From assembly GCF_900142295.1 (NCBI RefSeq), contig NZ_FSRL01000001.1, forward strand, positions 186,001 through 250,000: a stretch of DNA of 64,000 bases, given 5' to 3'. Positions within the stretch are counted from its first letter, which is position 1. Each line of letters starts with the position of its first letter. Position numbers and translations under genes: made by a program. Below are positions 26,897 through 36,398 of the stretch, in pieces. The notes under the pieces were generated by a model. It was not told where the DNA came from and searched no databases. It saw only the letters and a list, made by a program, of their open reading frames with translations. This stretch comes from Vannielia litorea. GTDB taxonomy: Bacteria > Pseudomonadota > Alphaproteobacteria > Rhodobacterales > Rhodobacteraceae.

Positions 26897-28092
26897 CCGC
26901 CGCCACCATGACCGGCTGGCCCCGCGCCGACGGGCGCAAGGGTATCCGCAACGTCGTTCTGGTCGCCTACCTCGTGGAATGCGCCCACCACGTCTGCACC
27001 CGGATCGCCCGGCCCTTCGACGAAAGCGACGTGCAGGTGATCGGCTTTTCCGGGTGCTTTCCGTCGGACTACGGGCAGGAGATGTTGGCGGCCCTGTGCA
27101 CCCATCCGAACGTCGGGGCGGTGCAGCTTGTCTCGCTGGGCTGCGAGAATTTCCGCAAGCTGGAGCTGGCCGAGGCGGTGCGCGCCTCGGGCCGTCCGGT
27201 GAACCTCGTCACCATCCAGTCCACTGGCGGCACCGCGGCGGCGATCGAGGCGGGCCGGACCTGGGTCGCGGAGCAGGTGGACGCCTTGCAGGAGGCGCCG
27301 CGCGTCGCGATGGACCCCTCGGAACTGGTGATCGGGACGATCTGCGGCGGCTCGGACGCGACCTCCGGCCTGACCGGCAACCCGGCGGCGGGCCGCGCCT
27401 TCGACCGCTTCGTCGCCGAGGGGGCGACCTGCATCTTCGAGGAAACCGGAGAGCTGATCGGCTGCGAGCATATCATGGCCGACCGGGTGAGCGACCCGGC
27501 CCTGCGGCCCGGCATCCTGGCCACCGTCGAGAAAGCCGCCCGCTACTACGCGCAGATGGGCTACGGGTCGTTCTCGAACGGCAATGCCCTTGGCGGGCTG
27601 TCCACCATCGAGGAAAAATCGCTGGGGGCCTATGCCAAGTCCGGTTCGAGCCCGATCTCGGGGATCATCAAACCCGCGCAGCAGGCCCCGGGCGCCGGGC
27701 TCTACCTGCTGGACGTGGTGCCCGAGGGCGCGCCGAGGTTCGGCTTTCCCAACATCAACGACACCGCCGAGATCATCGAACTGATCGCCTGCGGCGCCCA
27801 TGCGGTGATCTTCGTCACCGGGCGGGGGTCGGTCGTGGGGTCGGCCATCTCGCCGGTGCTCAAGGTCTGCGCCAACCCCGAGACCTACGACCGAATGGCC
27901 GCCGACATGGACGTGAACGCCGGGCGCATCCTGCGCGGCGAGGCGACGCTGGACGAGGTGGGCGACGAGATCCACGACAGGATCGTGGCCCTGGGGCAGG
28001 GGGGCCGGACCCGGTCCGAGATCCTTGGCCATACCGAGTTCGTCCTGACCTACAAGACAGCCCGCGGCCCCGAGCCGGGCTGCCACGTCTGA
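26893..28092 (+). CDS. UxaA-type sugar-acid dehydratase large subunit
   Basis: 399 residues from the ATG at 26893. The UxaA C-terminal family is recognised by GFSGCFPSDYGQEMLAALCT, GCENFRKLEL, ICGGSDATSGLTGNPAAGRA and ETGELIGCEHIMADR, with cysteines that bind the metal. Enzymes of this family remove water from altronate, galactarate or, in the split form, probably L-fuconate. The following aldo/keto reductase, lactonase and mutarotase favour L-fuconate as substrate; that is inference. Confidence 0.9.
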   Translation: MTAATMTGWPRADGRKGIRNVVLVAYLVECAHHVCTRIARPFDESDVQVIGFSGCFPSDYGQEMLAALCTHPNVGAVQLVSLGCENFRKLELAEAVRASGRPVNLVTIQSTGGTAAAIEAGRTWVAEQVDALQEAPRVAMDPSELVIGTICGGSDATSGLTGNPAAGRAFDRFVAEGATCIFEETGELIGCEHIMADRVSDPALRPGILATVEKAARYYAQMGYGSFSNGNALGGLSTIEEKSLGAYAKSGSSPISGIIKPAQQAPGAGLYLLDVVPEGAPRFGFPNINDTAEIIELIACGAHAVIFVTGRGSVVGSAISPVLKVCANPETYDRMAADMDVNAGRILRGEATLDEVGDEIHDRIVALGQGGRTRSEILGHTEFVLTYKTARGPEPGCHV

Positions 28093-28103
28093 GGAGATCC
28101 GCG

Positions 28104-29051
28104 ATGCTGCGAGAAGACCACCGACTGTCCTTTGGCACCGGCGGGCTGGGCGGCCTTTATCGCCCGGTCGGCGAGGCCGAGGCCGAGGCGGTGCTGGAAG
28201 CCGCATGGGAGGCCGGCATCCGCTATTTCGACACCGCGCCGCACTATGGACACGGCATGGCCGAGCATCGGCTGGGCCGGTTCCTGCGCGGGCGGGAGGG
28301 CTGGCTGCTGTCGACCAAGGCGGGCCGCATCCTGACGCCGGACCGGGACCCGCCCGCCGTGGTCAACGGATTTCACAGCGCGCTGCCGTTCCGCCAGCGC
28401 TTTGACTTTACCTACGACGGGATCATGCGGTCGGTGGAGGACAGCTACCAGCGGCTCGGTCTGAACCGGATCGACATCCTCTATGTCCACGACATCGGCG
28501 ATGCGGACGCGGGCACCGACTCGGCGGAGCACCGCGCGCAATTGCTGGACAGCGGGGTGCGGGCGCTGGAAGAACTGAAGTCCTCGGGCACCCTGGGCGC
28601 GGTCGGCCTCGGGGTGAACACGGTCGAGATCTGCGAGGAGCTGATCGGCCGCATGCCCATCGACCTGATCCTGCTGGCCGGGCGCTACACGCTGCTGGAC
28701 CGCTCCGCCACCGCGCGGCTGTTCCCGCTGGCCGAGGCGCATGGCATCCGCTTTGTCATCGGCGGGGTGTTCAATTCCGGGATCCTCGCCACCGGTCCGG
28801 TGGAGGGCGCGCATTACAACTATGCGCCCGCGCCGCAGGACATCCTCGACCACGTCGCGCGGCTGGAGGCGGTCTGCGCCGCCCACAGCGCGCCGCTGGC
28901 CAGTGCCGCGCTTCAGTTTCCTGACCGGCACCCGCTGGTGGTGTCGACCCTGATCGGCACCGGCAAGGTCAGTTCGCTGACCCGCAACGTGGCGCAGTTC
29001 GCAGCGGACCTGCCGGATGCGCTCTGGTCGGAACTGGAAGGCGCCGCGTGA
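28104..29051 (+). CDS. Aldo/keto reductase, candidate L-fucose (aldose) 1-dehydrogenase
   Basis: 315 residues from ATG 28104 (GAGGAG upstream). The TIM-barrel AKR features are clear: FGTGGLGGLY, catalytic Asp and Tyr in YFDTAPHYGHGMAEHRLG, LSTKAGR with the Lys, and ILYVHDIG with the His. The long insertions match the pyridoxal 4-dehydrogenase / D-threo-aldose dehydrogenase group, members of which oxidise L-fucose to its lactone. Its stop overlaps the lactonase start (GTGA). Confidence 0.87.
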   Translation: MLREDHRLSFGTGGLGGLYRPVGEAEAEAVLEAAWEAGIRYFDTAPHYGHGMAEHRLGRFLRGREGWLLSTKAGRILTPDRDPPAVVNGFHSALPFRQRFDFTYDGIMRSVEDSYQRLGLNRIDILYVHDIGDADAGTDSAEHRAQLLDSGVRALEELKSSGTLGAVGLGVNTVEICEELIGRMPIDLILLAGRYTLLDRSATARLFPLAEAHGIRFVIGGVFNSGILATGPVEGAHYNYAPAPQDILDHVARLEAVCAAHSAPLASAALQFPDRHPLVVSTLIGTGKVSSLTRNVAQFAADLPDALWSELEGAA

Positions 29052-29881
29052 GGATCGACGCGCATCAGCATTTCTGGACCCTGTCGCGGGGCGACTATCC
29101 GTGGCCGAACGAGAGCGTCGCCCCGATCTTCCGCGATTTCGGGCCGGACGATCTGGCGCCGCTGCTGGCGGCAGCGGGGATCGACCGGACGATCCTCGTT
29201 CAGGCGACGGATACGGTGGAGGAGACCGGCTTCCTGCTGGACCTTGCCGCAGGGGCCGATTTCGTCGCCGGGGTCGTGGGCTGGGTCGACCTGACCGCGC
29301 CGGACGCCATGGCCACGATCGATCGGCTGCGCGCCGATCCGGCGCTGAAAGGCCTGCGGCCGATGCTTCAGAACATAGGGGCGACGGACTGGATATTGCA
29401 GGACGCGGCCGCCCCCGCCCTTGCGCATATGGAGGCGACGGGCCTGCGGTTCGATGCCCTGATCCAGCCTCGGCACCTGCCGGTGATCGACACCCTCGCG
29501 GGCCGCTATCCCGGCCTGCCCATCGTGATCGACCACATCGCCAAGCCCGTGATGGGCGGCGGAGCGGCGCCGGATGCGGCGTGGCTGGAGGGGATCGGCC
29601 GGCTGGCGGCGCGGGCAAACGTCTGGTGCAAGCTGTCCGGAATGGTCACGGAGGCGGGGCCGGAGTGGACCGACGCGGACCTCGCCCCCTTTGCCGCGCA
29701 TGTACTGGACGCCTTCGGGGCGGGCCGGGTGATGTTCGGCAGCGACTGGCCGGTGCTCACCCTTGCCAGCGACTACGCGACATGGGCGCAAACGGCCGAT
29801 CGGCTGATCGCGGAGCTGCCCGCGCCCGAACAGGCCGAGGTTCGCGGCGGCACGGCCGCCCGGTTCTACGGCATCGACTGA
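29048..29881 (+). CDS. Amidohydrolase-2 family lactonase, candidate L-fucono-lactonase
   Basis: 277 residues from a GTG at 29048. Metal-site residues are in MRIDAHQHFW, IVIDHIAKP and MFGSDWPV, the pattern of COG3618 lactonases acting on fuconolactone, rhamnonolactone and galactarolactone. It would open the lactone made by the preceding enzyme to the sugar acid used by the dehydratases. Confidence 0.9.
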   Translation: MRIDAHQHFWTLSRGDYPWPNESVAPIFRDFGPDDLAPLLAAAGIDRTILVQATDTVEETGFLLDLAAGADFVAGVVGWVDLTAPDAMATIDRLRADPALKGLRPMLQNIGATDWILQDAAAPALAHMEATGLRFDALIQPRHLPVIDTLAGRYPGLPIVIDHIAKPVMGGGAAPDAAWLEGIGRLAARANVWCKLSGMVTEAGPEWTDADLAPFAAHVLDAFGAGRVMFGSDWPVLTLASDYATWAQTADRLIAELPAPEQAEVRGGTAARFYGID

Positions 29882-29898
29882 CAGGAGAAGGACCGCAC

Positions 29899-30231
29899 AT
29901 GGCACAGCGCATGGGTTTCGTCATCGGCATCAACCCCGCCGACATCCCGCGATACAAGGAACTTCACGCCGCCGTCTGGCCCGGCGTGCTGGCGCGCCTG
30001 AAGGCGTCGAACATCACCAATTACTCGATCTTCCTGCGCGAGCCCGAGAACCTGATGTTCGGCTACTGGGAATATGCCGGCGAGGATTTCGAGGCGGACA
30101 TGGCCGCCATCGCCGAGGACGAGGTCACGCAGGAATGGTGGGCGGTCTGCGGGCCGATGCAGCGCGCGCTGGAGACCCGCGCCGAAGGCGAGTGGTGGGC
30201 CGCGATGGAGCAGGTGTTCTACCTGGAGTGA
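29899..30231 (+). CDS. L-rhamnose mutarotase family protein, candidate L-fucose mutarotase
   Basis: 110 residues, full length for COG3254 mutarotases. The conserved pieces YKELHAAVWPGVLARLKASN, NYSIFLREPENLMFGYWEY and EWWAAMEQVFYLE are present. It interconverts anomers of a 6-deoxy-L-hexose before oxidation. The C. jejuni homologue acts on L-fucose. It is the last gene of the plus-strand operon and converges with the enolase-family gene. Confidence 0.9.
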   Translation: MAQRMGFVIGINPADIPRYKELHAAVWPGVLARLKASNITNYSIFLREPENLMFGYWEYAGEDFEADMAAIAEDEVTQEWWAVCGPMQRALETRAEGEWWAAMEQVFYLE

Positions 30232-30244
30232 ACGGCCCCGGCGC

Positions 30245-31405
30245 CTACCAGTTCGTCACCCCCCCGTCCGGGCGGCGCAGGCGGGGGCAGCCCACCTCGC
30301 CGACCGGGGCGGGGTCGGCCAGCCTGGTCTCGTCGACCTCGACCCCCAGCCCGGGCCCCTCCGGCACCGGGTAGCCGGCCCCGTCGAGCGCGATCTGCCG
30401 GGTGAAAACCTCGGGCACGTCGAAGCCGCAGGCCTCGACCGGGGTGTCCCGGCATTCGAGGTAGGCGAAATTGGCGATCGCCGCGCCGAAATGGACCGAG
30501 GCGGCGGTGCAGATCGGCCCCAGCGGGTTGTGGGGCATGATGTCGACGTAATGCGCCTCGCACCAGCCGGCGATCTTCATCGCCTCGGTCAGGCCGCCGA
30601 CGAGGCACAGGTCGATGCGGATGAACTGGGCAAGGTCGCGTTCGACGTAGGGCAGGGCCTGCCACTTGTTGGCGAACTCCTCGCCGATGGCGAAGTTGAC
30701 ATTGGTCTGGGCGCGCAGGGCGGCATAGGCCTCGGGCGTCTGGTTGCGGATCGGCTCTTCGAGGAAATCCAGCGTCCCCGGCGGCATCATCTGACAGAAC
30801 ATCGCCGCCTCGGCCACCGACAGCCGGTGGTGATAGTCAAGCCCGATCATCGGGCCGGGCCCCAGCGCCTCGCGGGCGCGGGTCATCCATTTCGCGGTTT
30901 CGGCGATGGAGGACCGGGCGTCGAAGATGTCCTTGGTATAATGCTGCGCGGGGGACAGGCGGAAGCAGGTCCAGCCCTTGTCCACCAGCAGCCGGGCCTC
31001 GTCGATCATCACCTCGTCCGGTTCGCGCGCGGTGGAGGCGAAGCCGGGGACGGTATGCCGCTGCCGGCCGCCCAGAAGCTCGAACACCGGCACCCCGAGG
31101 CATTTGCCCTTGATGTCGTGCAGGGCAATGTCGACGGCCGAGATCGCCGCCCCGGTGACGACGCCGCCTTCCATGTACTGGCTGCGGTAGAGTTCCTGCC
31201 AGATGCGGCCGATGAAGAACGGGTCCTTGCCGACGAGGATCGGGGCGAAGTGGTCGAGCATGCCCTTCACCGCCAGTTCGCGGCCCGTCAGCCCGCTTTC
31301 GCCCCAGCCGTAGGTGCCGTCCTCGAGCGTGATCTTGAGCAGCAACCGGTTGCGGTTGCCGATCCGGGCGTGGATCGGGCGCACCTCGGCGATGGTCCGC
31401 CTCAT
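30245..31405 (-). CDS. Enolase-superfamily sugar-acid dehydratase (galactonate dehydratase-like)
   Basis: 386 residues. Metal and catalytic positions are visible: Asp/His in GLDYHHRLSVAEA, Glu in DFLEEPI, Glu in FAIGEEF, and the DgoD-type His in MPHNPLGPICTAA. The length fits D-galactonate dehydratases (about 382) rather than L-fuconate dehydratase (about 440). L-fuconate is 6-deoxy-L-galactonate, so either substrate class is conceivable. It is the last gene of the MalEFGK-type operon, overlapping the ATPase gene by ATGA. Confidence 0.85.
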   Translation of the reverse strand: MRRTIAEVRPIHARIGNRNRLLLKITLEDGTYGWGESGLTGRELAVKGMLDHFAPILVGKDPFFIGRIWQELYRSQYMEGGVVTGAAISAVDIALHDIKGKCLGVPVFELLGGRQRHTVPGFASTAREPDEVMIDEARLLVDKGWTCFRLSPAQHYTKDIFDARSSIAETAKWMTRAREALGPGPMIGLDYHHRLSVAEAAMFCQMMPPGTLDFLEEPIRNQTPEAYAALRAQTNVNFAIGEEFANKWQALPYVERDLAQFIRIDLCLVGGLTEAMKIAGWCEAHYVDIMPHNPLGPICTAASVHFGAAIANFAYLECRDTPVEACGFDVPEVFTRQIALDGAGYPVPEGPGLGVEVDETRLADPAPVGEVGCPRLRRPDGGVTNW

Positions 31406-32496
31406 GCCGCGGCCATTGCGCCGAGGGTGCCGCGCAGGCGGGCGCCCGAGGCGTCGAAGGCCAGCAGGTGCTGCGGCGCAGCGGTCAGGGTCACGGTGCT
31501 GCCGGGCTGCGGCGGGCGGGGGTCGCGGGTTTCCGCGATGACCGGCTGGCCGTCCGTCAGGGTGCCGTAGATGTAGCGGGTGCCGCCGAGGTTTTCGACC
31601 ACGTCGACGCGCGCCGTCACCTCGATCGCGCCGCCGGTGCCGGGAGACAGGTGCTCGGGCCGGACGCCGACCTTGACCGGCGCGCCGTCGTCCCAGCCCG
31701 GGGCATCGGCGCCGAAGGACAGGTTGGCCCCGGGGTCGAGCGCGACCGCGCCGCCCGTGACCCGGCCCGGCAGGAAGTTCATCCGCGGGCTGCCGATGAA
31801 ACCGGCGACGAATTCGTTCGCCGGATCCTCGTAGAGCGTCATCGGGCTGCCCTGCTGTTCGATCCGCCCGTCCCGCAGCACGACGATCTTGTCCGCGAGG
31901 GTCAGCGCCTCGGTTTGGTCGTGGGTGACGTAGATCATCGTCGCCCCGATCTCCTGATGCAGCTTGGCCAGTTCGACCCGCATGGCCACCCGCAGTTCGG
32001 CATCGAGGTTCGACAGGGGTTCGTCGAAGAGGAAAAGCCGCGGTTCGCGCACGATGGCGCGGCCGATGGCGACGCGCTGACGCTGGCCGCCGGAAAGCTG
32101 CGCCGGTTTGCGCTCCAGCAGCGCCTCGATCTGGAGCGACCGGGCGGCCTTGAGCACCCTGTCGTCGATCTCGGCCCGCGGCACACCCAGCATCTTGAGC
32201 CCGAAGCCGATGTTCCTGCGCACCGTCATGTGCGGGTAGAGCGCGTAGTTCTGGAACACCATTGTCACCCCGCGTTCGACCGGGTTGGCCTCGTTCATGC
32301 GCTGGCCCTCGATCAACAGATCGCCGCCGGTGATCTCTTCCAGTCCCGCAATCATCCGCAGCAGGGTGGACTTGCCGCAGCCCGAGGGGCCGACGAAGAC
32401 GGTGAAGGATCCTTCCTCGATCTCCAGATCGATGCCGTGGATGACCTCGACTGCGCCGTAGTTCTTGGTGAAGCGTTGAAGTTCAACTGCCGACAT
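31402..32496 (-). CDS. Sugar ABC transporter ATP-binding protein (MalK/UgpC type)
   Basis: 364 residues with an N-terminal ATPase ([51 protein letters not shown]) and the C-terminal OB-fold regulatory domain typical of carbohydrate importers. The start at 32496 overlaps the end of the lacI-type gene by 14 bases. It serves the permeases at 35577-37333. Confidence 0.93.
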   Translation of the reverse strand: MSAVELQRFTKNYGAVEVIHGIDLEIEEGSFTVFVGPSGCGKSTLLRMIAGLEEITGGDLLIEGQRMNEANPVERGVTMVFQNYALYPHMTVRRNIGFGLKMLGVPRAEIDDRVLKAARSLQIEALLERKPAQLSGGQRQRVAIGRAIVREPRLFLFDEPLSNLDAELRVAMRVELAKLHQEIGATMIYVTHDQTEALTLADKIVVLRDGRIEQQGSPMTLYEDPANEFVAGFIGSPRMNFLPGRVTGGAVALDPGANLSFGADAPGWDDGAPVKVGVRPEHLSPGTGGAIEVTARVDVVENLGGTRYIYGTLTDGQPVIAETRDPRPPQPGSTVTLTAAPQHLLAFDASGARLRGTLGAMAAA

Positions 32497-33547
32497 CTGG
32501 CCGGACTCCTTTGGTTTGCGCCTTGGGCGGCGGGGCGACCGAGGCCCGTTCGATGAGGGTGCAGGGCAGGAACTCGTTCGGGCCGGTCCCGGTCCCGGGG
32601 GCATCCTTGCCGCAAATGTCCGCCACCCGTGCGGCCAGCGCCCGGGCCATCAGGTCGATCGGCTGGGCGACGGCGGTGATGGCGGGCGAGCCGAGGCGGA
32701 AGATCTCGGCGTCGTCGAAGCTTACCACCGAGATGTCCTGCGGCACGCGCAGCCCGCGTTCGCGCAGGACCGAAATGGCGCCGATGGTGCTGCGGTAGTT
32801 GGCGCCGAAGATGGCGGTGGGCGGGCTGCCCAGGTCCAGCAGGCGGCCGATTGCGCGGGCGCCGCCGGCCCGGGTCCAGTGCGCCTCTTCGATCAGCTCG
32901 GGCACGGGGTCCAGCCCGGCGGCCTGAAGGGCCTGCCGCCAGCCTTCCAGCCGGTCCCGGCCGGTCTGGTTGACGCTGCTGCCGGCGAGGATTCCGATGC
33001 GCCGGTGCCCCGCCTCGATCAGGTGCCGGGTCGCGGCGTGGGCGCCGGCGACGTTGTCCACCACCACGCCGTTCAGGGCGAGGCTGTGCTGGGGGTTGTC
33101 GTAGGTGATGACCGGGGTTCCACTGTCGATCAGCGCCCGGATCGCCGCCACATGGGCTTCCGCCCCGCCCATGACCAGCGTGTCGACCCGGTAGTTGCGG
33201 AAGAAATCCAGCGCGGCGGCGACGGTTTCGTCGGAGTTGTCGTGGCAATGGCTGACGCTCATCAGCCCGATCCCGCGCAGTTCGGCGGTCAGCCGGGTGA
33301 CCAGCGTGCTGTGAAATTCGTCTAGGTTGGGCACCAGCACCCCGATCAGCCCGGTGCGCGCGGCCTTCATCGCCGTGGCCAGCGCGTTGCGGCGATATCC
33401 CAGCTTGGCGATGGCCGCGGCGACCGCGGCGTGGTTGCGCGGCTTGACCGGAAGGTCGTTGAGGAATCGCGACACCGTGCCGATCGAGACGCCCGCCGCC
33501 TCGGCCACGTCCATGATCGTCACGGGGCGCTGGCGCGGGGTCTTCAT
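32483..33547 (-). CDS. LacI-family transcriptional regulator
   Basis: 354 residues from ATG 33547, which overlaps the previous stop (ATGA). The helix-turn-helix TIMDVAEAAGVSIGTVSRFL and hinge YRRNALATAMKAARTGLIGV are standard, followed by a sugar-binding type core (HSLALNGVVVDNVAGAHAAT, GHRRIGILAG). It lies inside the operon and probably controls it in response to a transported sugar. The perfect palindrome CATAACGTTATG with central CG at 38706-38717 upstream of the first gene is its best candidate operator. Confidence 0.92.
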   Translation of the reverse strand: MKTPRQRPVTIMDVAEAAGVSIGTVSRFLNDLPVKPRNHAAVAAAIAKLGYRRNALATAMKAARTGLIGVLVPNLDEFHSTLVTRLTAELRGIGLMSVSHCHDNSDETVAAALDFFRNYRVDTLVMGGAEAHVAAIRALIDSGTPVITYDNPQHSLALNGVVVDNVAGAHAATRHLIEAGHRRIGILAGSSVNQTGRDRLEGWRQALQAAGLDPVPELIEEAHWTRAGGARAIGRLLDLGSPPTAIFGANYRSTIGAISVLRERGLRVPQDISVVSFDDAEIFRLGSPAITAVAQPIDLMARALAARVADICGKDAPGTGTGPNEFLPCTLIERASVAPPPKAQTKGVRPDVGS

Positions 33548-35580
33548 GTGGCCTCGAACGCGATGGCGCGGTGGATGTGCAGACCGTCCAGTCGAACCGT
33601 CGCGCGGCCGTCCTCCCATGTCCAGTCCAGCGGCGTGCCCTCGGGCACGCTGACCGCGCGGGCCGGCCTGTCCTCGAGAGCGACCGAGGCGGTGAGGGGC
33701 CCGAGGCGGGGGATGTCCTCGATCATCTCGATGTGGCGCAGACCGTGCTGCAGGTCGTCCACCGCCACGCCGCGCACCTGCGGGCCGCCGTAGAGCAGGT
33801 GCAGGACGGTCCGCCCCTCTTGCCGGGTGACGCTGGCGCGGCCGCCGGAGGGCAGGTCCGTCACCAGCCGGCGGCGCGGCAGCAGCCGGTCGATCAGGGC
33901 GAGGACGGCGTATTTGTAGATCGGCTGACCGATCCGCTTGTAGGCGTCGAAGATCGGCCAGGCGATGTATCCGGTCCGGTCGGTCGCCACGATGCCGGGG
34001 CCGAGCGCCGGGGCGGCGGGATCGTTGGGAAAATGCTGGTGCGAGCAGAAGGCGCGCCAGCTGCGGTTGGCGTAGGGCGCCGCGACCTCGCCCAGCACGG
34101 TGCCGCCCTCGGCTGTGACCACGCGGGCGGGCGCATAGACCACCACCGCGCTGCCGGGGATCCGCGGGTCGAGGCCGGGGGCCGACAGATAGGTCGGGTT
34201 CAGCGCGGTCTCTTCGCCGCCGTCGGCGATGCCGAGGTGCAGGGCGACCCCGCCGTCCGGCGACAGGCCGGAGCGGTGCGAGGCGATGAGCTTGCCGCCG
34301 CCGTCGAGATAGGCCCCCAGCCGCGTGGCGAGGGCGGCATCGACCGGGATGTCGTCGGGAAGGATCAGAAGCGGGTAGGCCGAGAAGTCGGCATGGCTGT
34401 CGAGGATGTCGAAGGGAATCTGCGCCTCGAGCATCATCTGCGCCGCGCCGTCGTCGGCGTGGTTGTTGCGGCCCATCCCGTGGCTGCCGAAATGCTCGAC
34501 CGACAGGATGCCCACGTCCGACAATTGTCGCGCGCCCCTCAGCCAGGGCTCCATCGCCTTGATCCGGGCATAGGCCGGGGTCAGCCGGGCGTAGGTGTCG
34601 GCGTTGATCGCGCCGCTGGGGTGGAGCTGGTCGCCGATCAGGCACTTGGTGCCGAGCGCGGCCATCTGGGCGCACTCGTAGTCCAGCGACTGTTCGGACT
34701 TGAAGCCGCCGAATTCGCCCCAAAGCGTGTGGAACTTGCCCGTCTGCCCCAGCGTGTCGAACCCCTTGGGCACCGCGTAGCGCGCGTTGGAGGGGAAATG
34801 ATCCCAGCCCCAGCCGCCGGTGGGCAGGCTTTCGATCTCGAGGTGCGAATAGGTGTCGTAGCGACCGGGGTCGCGTTTGTGGATGTGCCCGGCGTTGTAG
34901 AAGATGCGCAGCTCCGGGAACTCGGCCCAGAGCGCCTCGGACACCTCGCTGCGGAAGCTGTCCAGCGTGCGTTTGTCGTTCTCGGCCCGGTCGGCGGGGT
35001 TCTCGGGGTCGAGGCCGGCGCCCTGCATGGACCGGACGCAGGCCGGACAGACGCAGTCGAAGGTGCTGACGATGTCGAAGAACAGCCCCGGCGGCGCGTA
35101 TCTGCGCGCCACCTCCTGCCCCGTTGCGAGCACGTAGTCGCGGAACCCCCGATGCGACAGGCAGACGGTATGCCATGTCGCGGTCAGCTGGCGCGAGGCG
35201 GAGGCGTCGTCGCTGGGATGCTTGGATGCGTTGCTCGCGCTCATCACCCGCCATTCGGGGTGTTCGCGCGCGATGTGTTCGTCCCACTGCACGGTGATGT
35301 AGATCGGCGTTTCGATGTCGCGGGCGCGGCAGGCCTGCACCATTTCGCCCAGCAGGTCGGGACGGGCCAGCCCGGGATGCGCCGGGCCGACCTCGCTGGG
35401 GTAATAGCTCCAGCCGTGGTGGCAGCGGGCGAAGACGGTGATGCTGTCGACGTTGGCCGCAACGAGGGTATCGGCAAAGACCTCGGCGTCGAAATCCGCA
35501 CCGACGCTGTCGATCGCCTCGGAGGTGTGAAAGTCGAGGTGGATCTGGCGATAGCGCAGGGGGGGAAAGGTGCGGCTCAT
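33544..35580 (-). CDS. Intracellular TIM-barrel glycoside hydrolase, candidate alpha-L-fucosidase
   Basis: 678 residues, no signal peptide. The N-terminal HLDFHTSEAI, VDSITVFARCHHGWSYYPSE and LLGEMVQACRARDIETPIYI stretch matches the hypothetical glycosyl hydrolase GHL6 pattern, and a beta-galactosidase-trimerisation-like region follows (ILSVEHFGSHG, YPLLILPDD). From memory, CAZy GH151 alpha-L-fucosidases belong to this group. Acid residues that could be catalytic cannot be chosen with certainty. It sits between transporter permeases and lacI, all overlapping by ATGA, so it should act on an imported oligosaccharide. Confidence 0.7.
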   Translation of the reverse strand: MSRTFPPLRYRQIHLDFHTSEAIDSVGADFDAEVFADTLVAANVDSITVFARCHHGWSYYPSEVGPAHPGLARPDLLGEMVQACRARDIETPIYITVQWDEHIAREHPEWRVMSASNASKHPSDDASASRQLTATWHTVCLSHRGFRDYVLATGQEVARRYAPPGLFFDIVSTFDCVCPACVRSMQGAGLDPENPADRAENDKRTLDSFRSEVSEALWAEFPELRIFYNAGHIHKRDPGRYDTYSHLEIESLPTGGWGWDHFPSNARYAVPKGFDTLGQTGKFHTLWGEFGGFKSEQSLDYECAQMAALGTKCLIGDQLHPSGAINADTYARLTPAYARIKAMEPWLRGARQLSDVGILSVEHFGSHGMGRNNHADDGAAQMMLEAQIPFDILDSHADFSAYPLLILPDDIPVDAALATRLGAYLDGGGKLIASHRSGLSPDGGVALHLGIADGGEETALNPTYLSAPGLDPRIPGSAVVVYAPARVVTAEGGTVLGEVAAPYANRSWRAFCSHQHFPNDPAAPALGPGIVATDRTGYIAWPIFDAYKRIGQPIYKYAVLALIDRLLPRRRLVTDLPSGGRASVTRQEGRTVLHLLYGGPQVRGVAVDDLQHGLRHIEMIEDIPRLGPLTASVALEDRPARAVSVPEGTPLDWTWEDGRATVRLDGLHIHRAIAFEAT

Positions 35581-36398
35581 TCCTTGCTTCCGGTCTTGGT
35601 CTGCGCCCCGGCGGTGAAGTAGCGCTGGAACACCACGAAGATGGCCAGGGGCACGATTGTGGTGATGATCGCCGCGACGGCGACCTGATCGAAGTTGTTG
35701 TCGTAGACCCCCTGCACCCGGGCCAGCAGGGCGGGCAGGGGCAGTTCCTCGCGCAGGAAGACGACCGGTAGCAGCAGGCCGTTCCATGTCCACATGAACT
35801 GAAGGATCGCCACCGCCGCGATGGGCGTGAGCATGTTCGGCAGGACGATGTGGAAGAACCGGGCGACCGGGCCGCAGGCGTCGATCTGGGCGGCTTCGAT
35901 CAGGTCCTTGGGAAAGTCCTCGAGGTAGTTCTTCACCAGGAAGACGGACCACGCAAAGCTCAGGCCGGCGAAGGGGATGATGACCGACCACATGTTGTCG
36001 ATCATGCCGAGGTCGCGCCAGAGCAGGAACAGCGGGATCACCACCACCTGATTGGGCAGGACGAAGGCATTGACGATGATCAGCAGCAGCACGCGCCGCA
36101 TCGGAAAGCTGAGGTAGTGGAAGGCATAGGCCGCCGCCGGGGCCATGATCATCGGGATCAGGGTCGAGATCACCGCGATCTTGGTCGACACCCAGGCCGC
36201 GTAGGCAAGGGGGAACCGGTCCCAGACGTTGCGCCATGCATCGAGTGTGAAGCTGATCTCGCCCACCGACCACCAGCCGAGGGTGGTTTCGGACAGGGGC
36301 CGGATCGAGATCGCCACGAGGCCGACCAGCGGCACGATCCAGATCAGCGCGACCAGCGCGACGACGGGGAGGACCCAGGCGGGTGTCTTGCCGATCAT
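35577..36398 (-). CDS. Sugar ABC transporter permease (MalG type)
   Basis: 273 residues with six membrane segments and the EAA loop DLIEAAQIDACGPVARFFHI. It pairs with the next upstream permease. Starts and stops overlap both neighbours by 4 bases. Confidence 0.92.
   Translation of the reverse strand: MIGKTPAWVLPVVALVALIWIVPLVGLVAISIRPLSETTLGWWSVGEISFTLDAWRNVWDRFPLAYAAWVSTKIAVISTLIPMIMAPAAAYAFHYLSFPMRRVLLLIIVNAFVLPNQVVVIPLFLLWRDLGMIDNMWSVIIPFAGLSFAWSVFLVKNYLEDFPKDLIEAAQIDACGPVARFFHIVLPNMLTPIAAVAILQFMWTWNGLLLPVVFLREELPLPALLARVQGVYDNNFDQVAVAAIITTIVPLAIFVVFQRYFTAGAQTKTGSKE

Noticed and set aside
33327..33653. Small open frame overlapping the start of the LacI gene on the plus strand
   Set aside because: It runs opposite to the helix-turn-helix region and has no ribosome site or conserved character.
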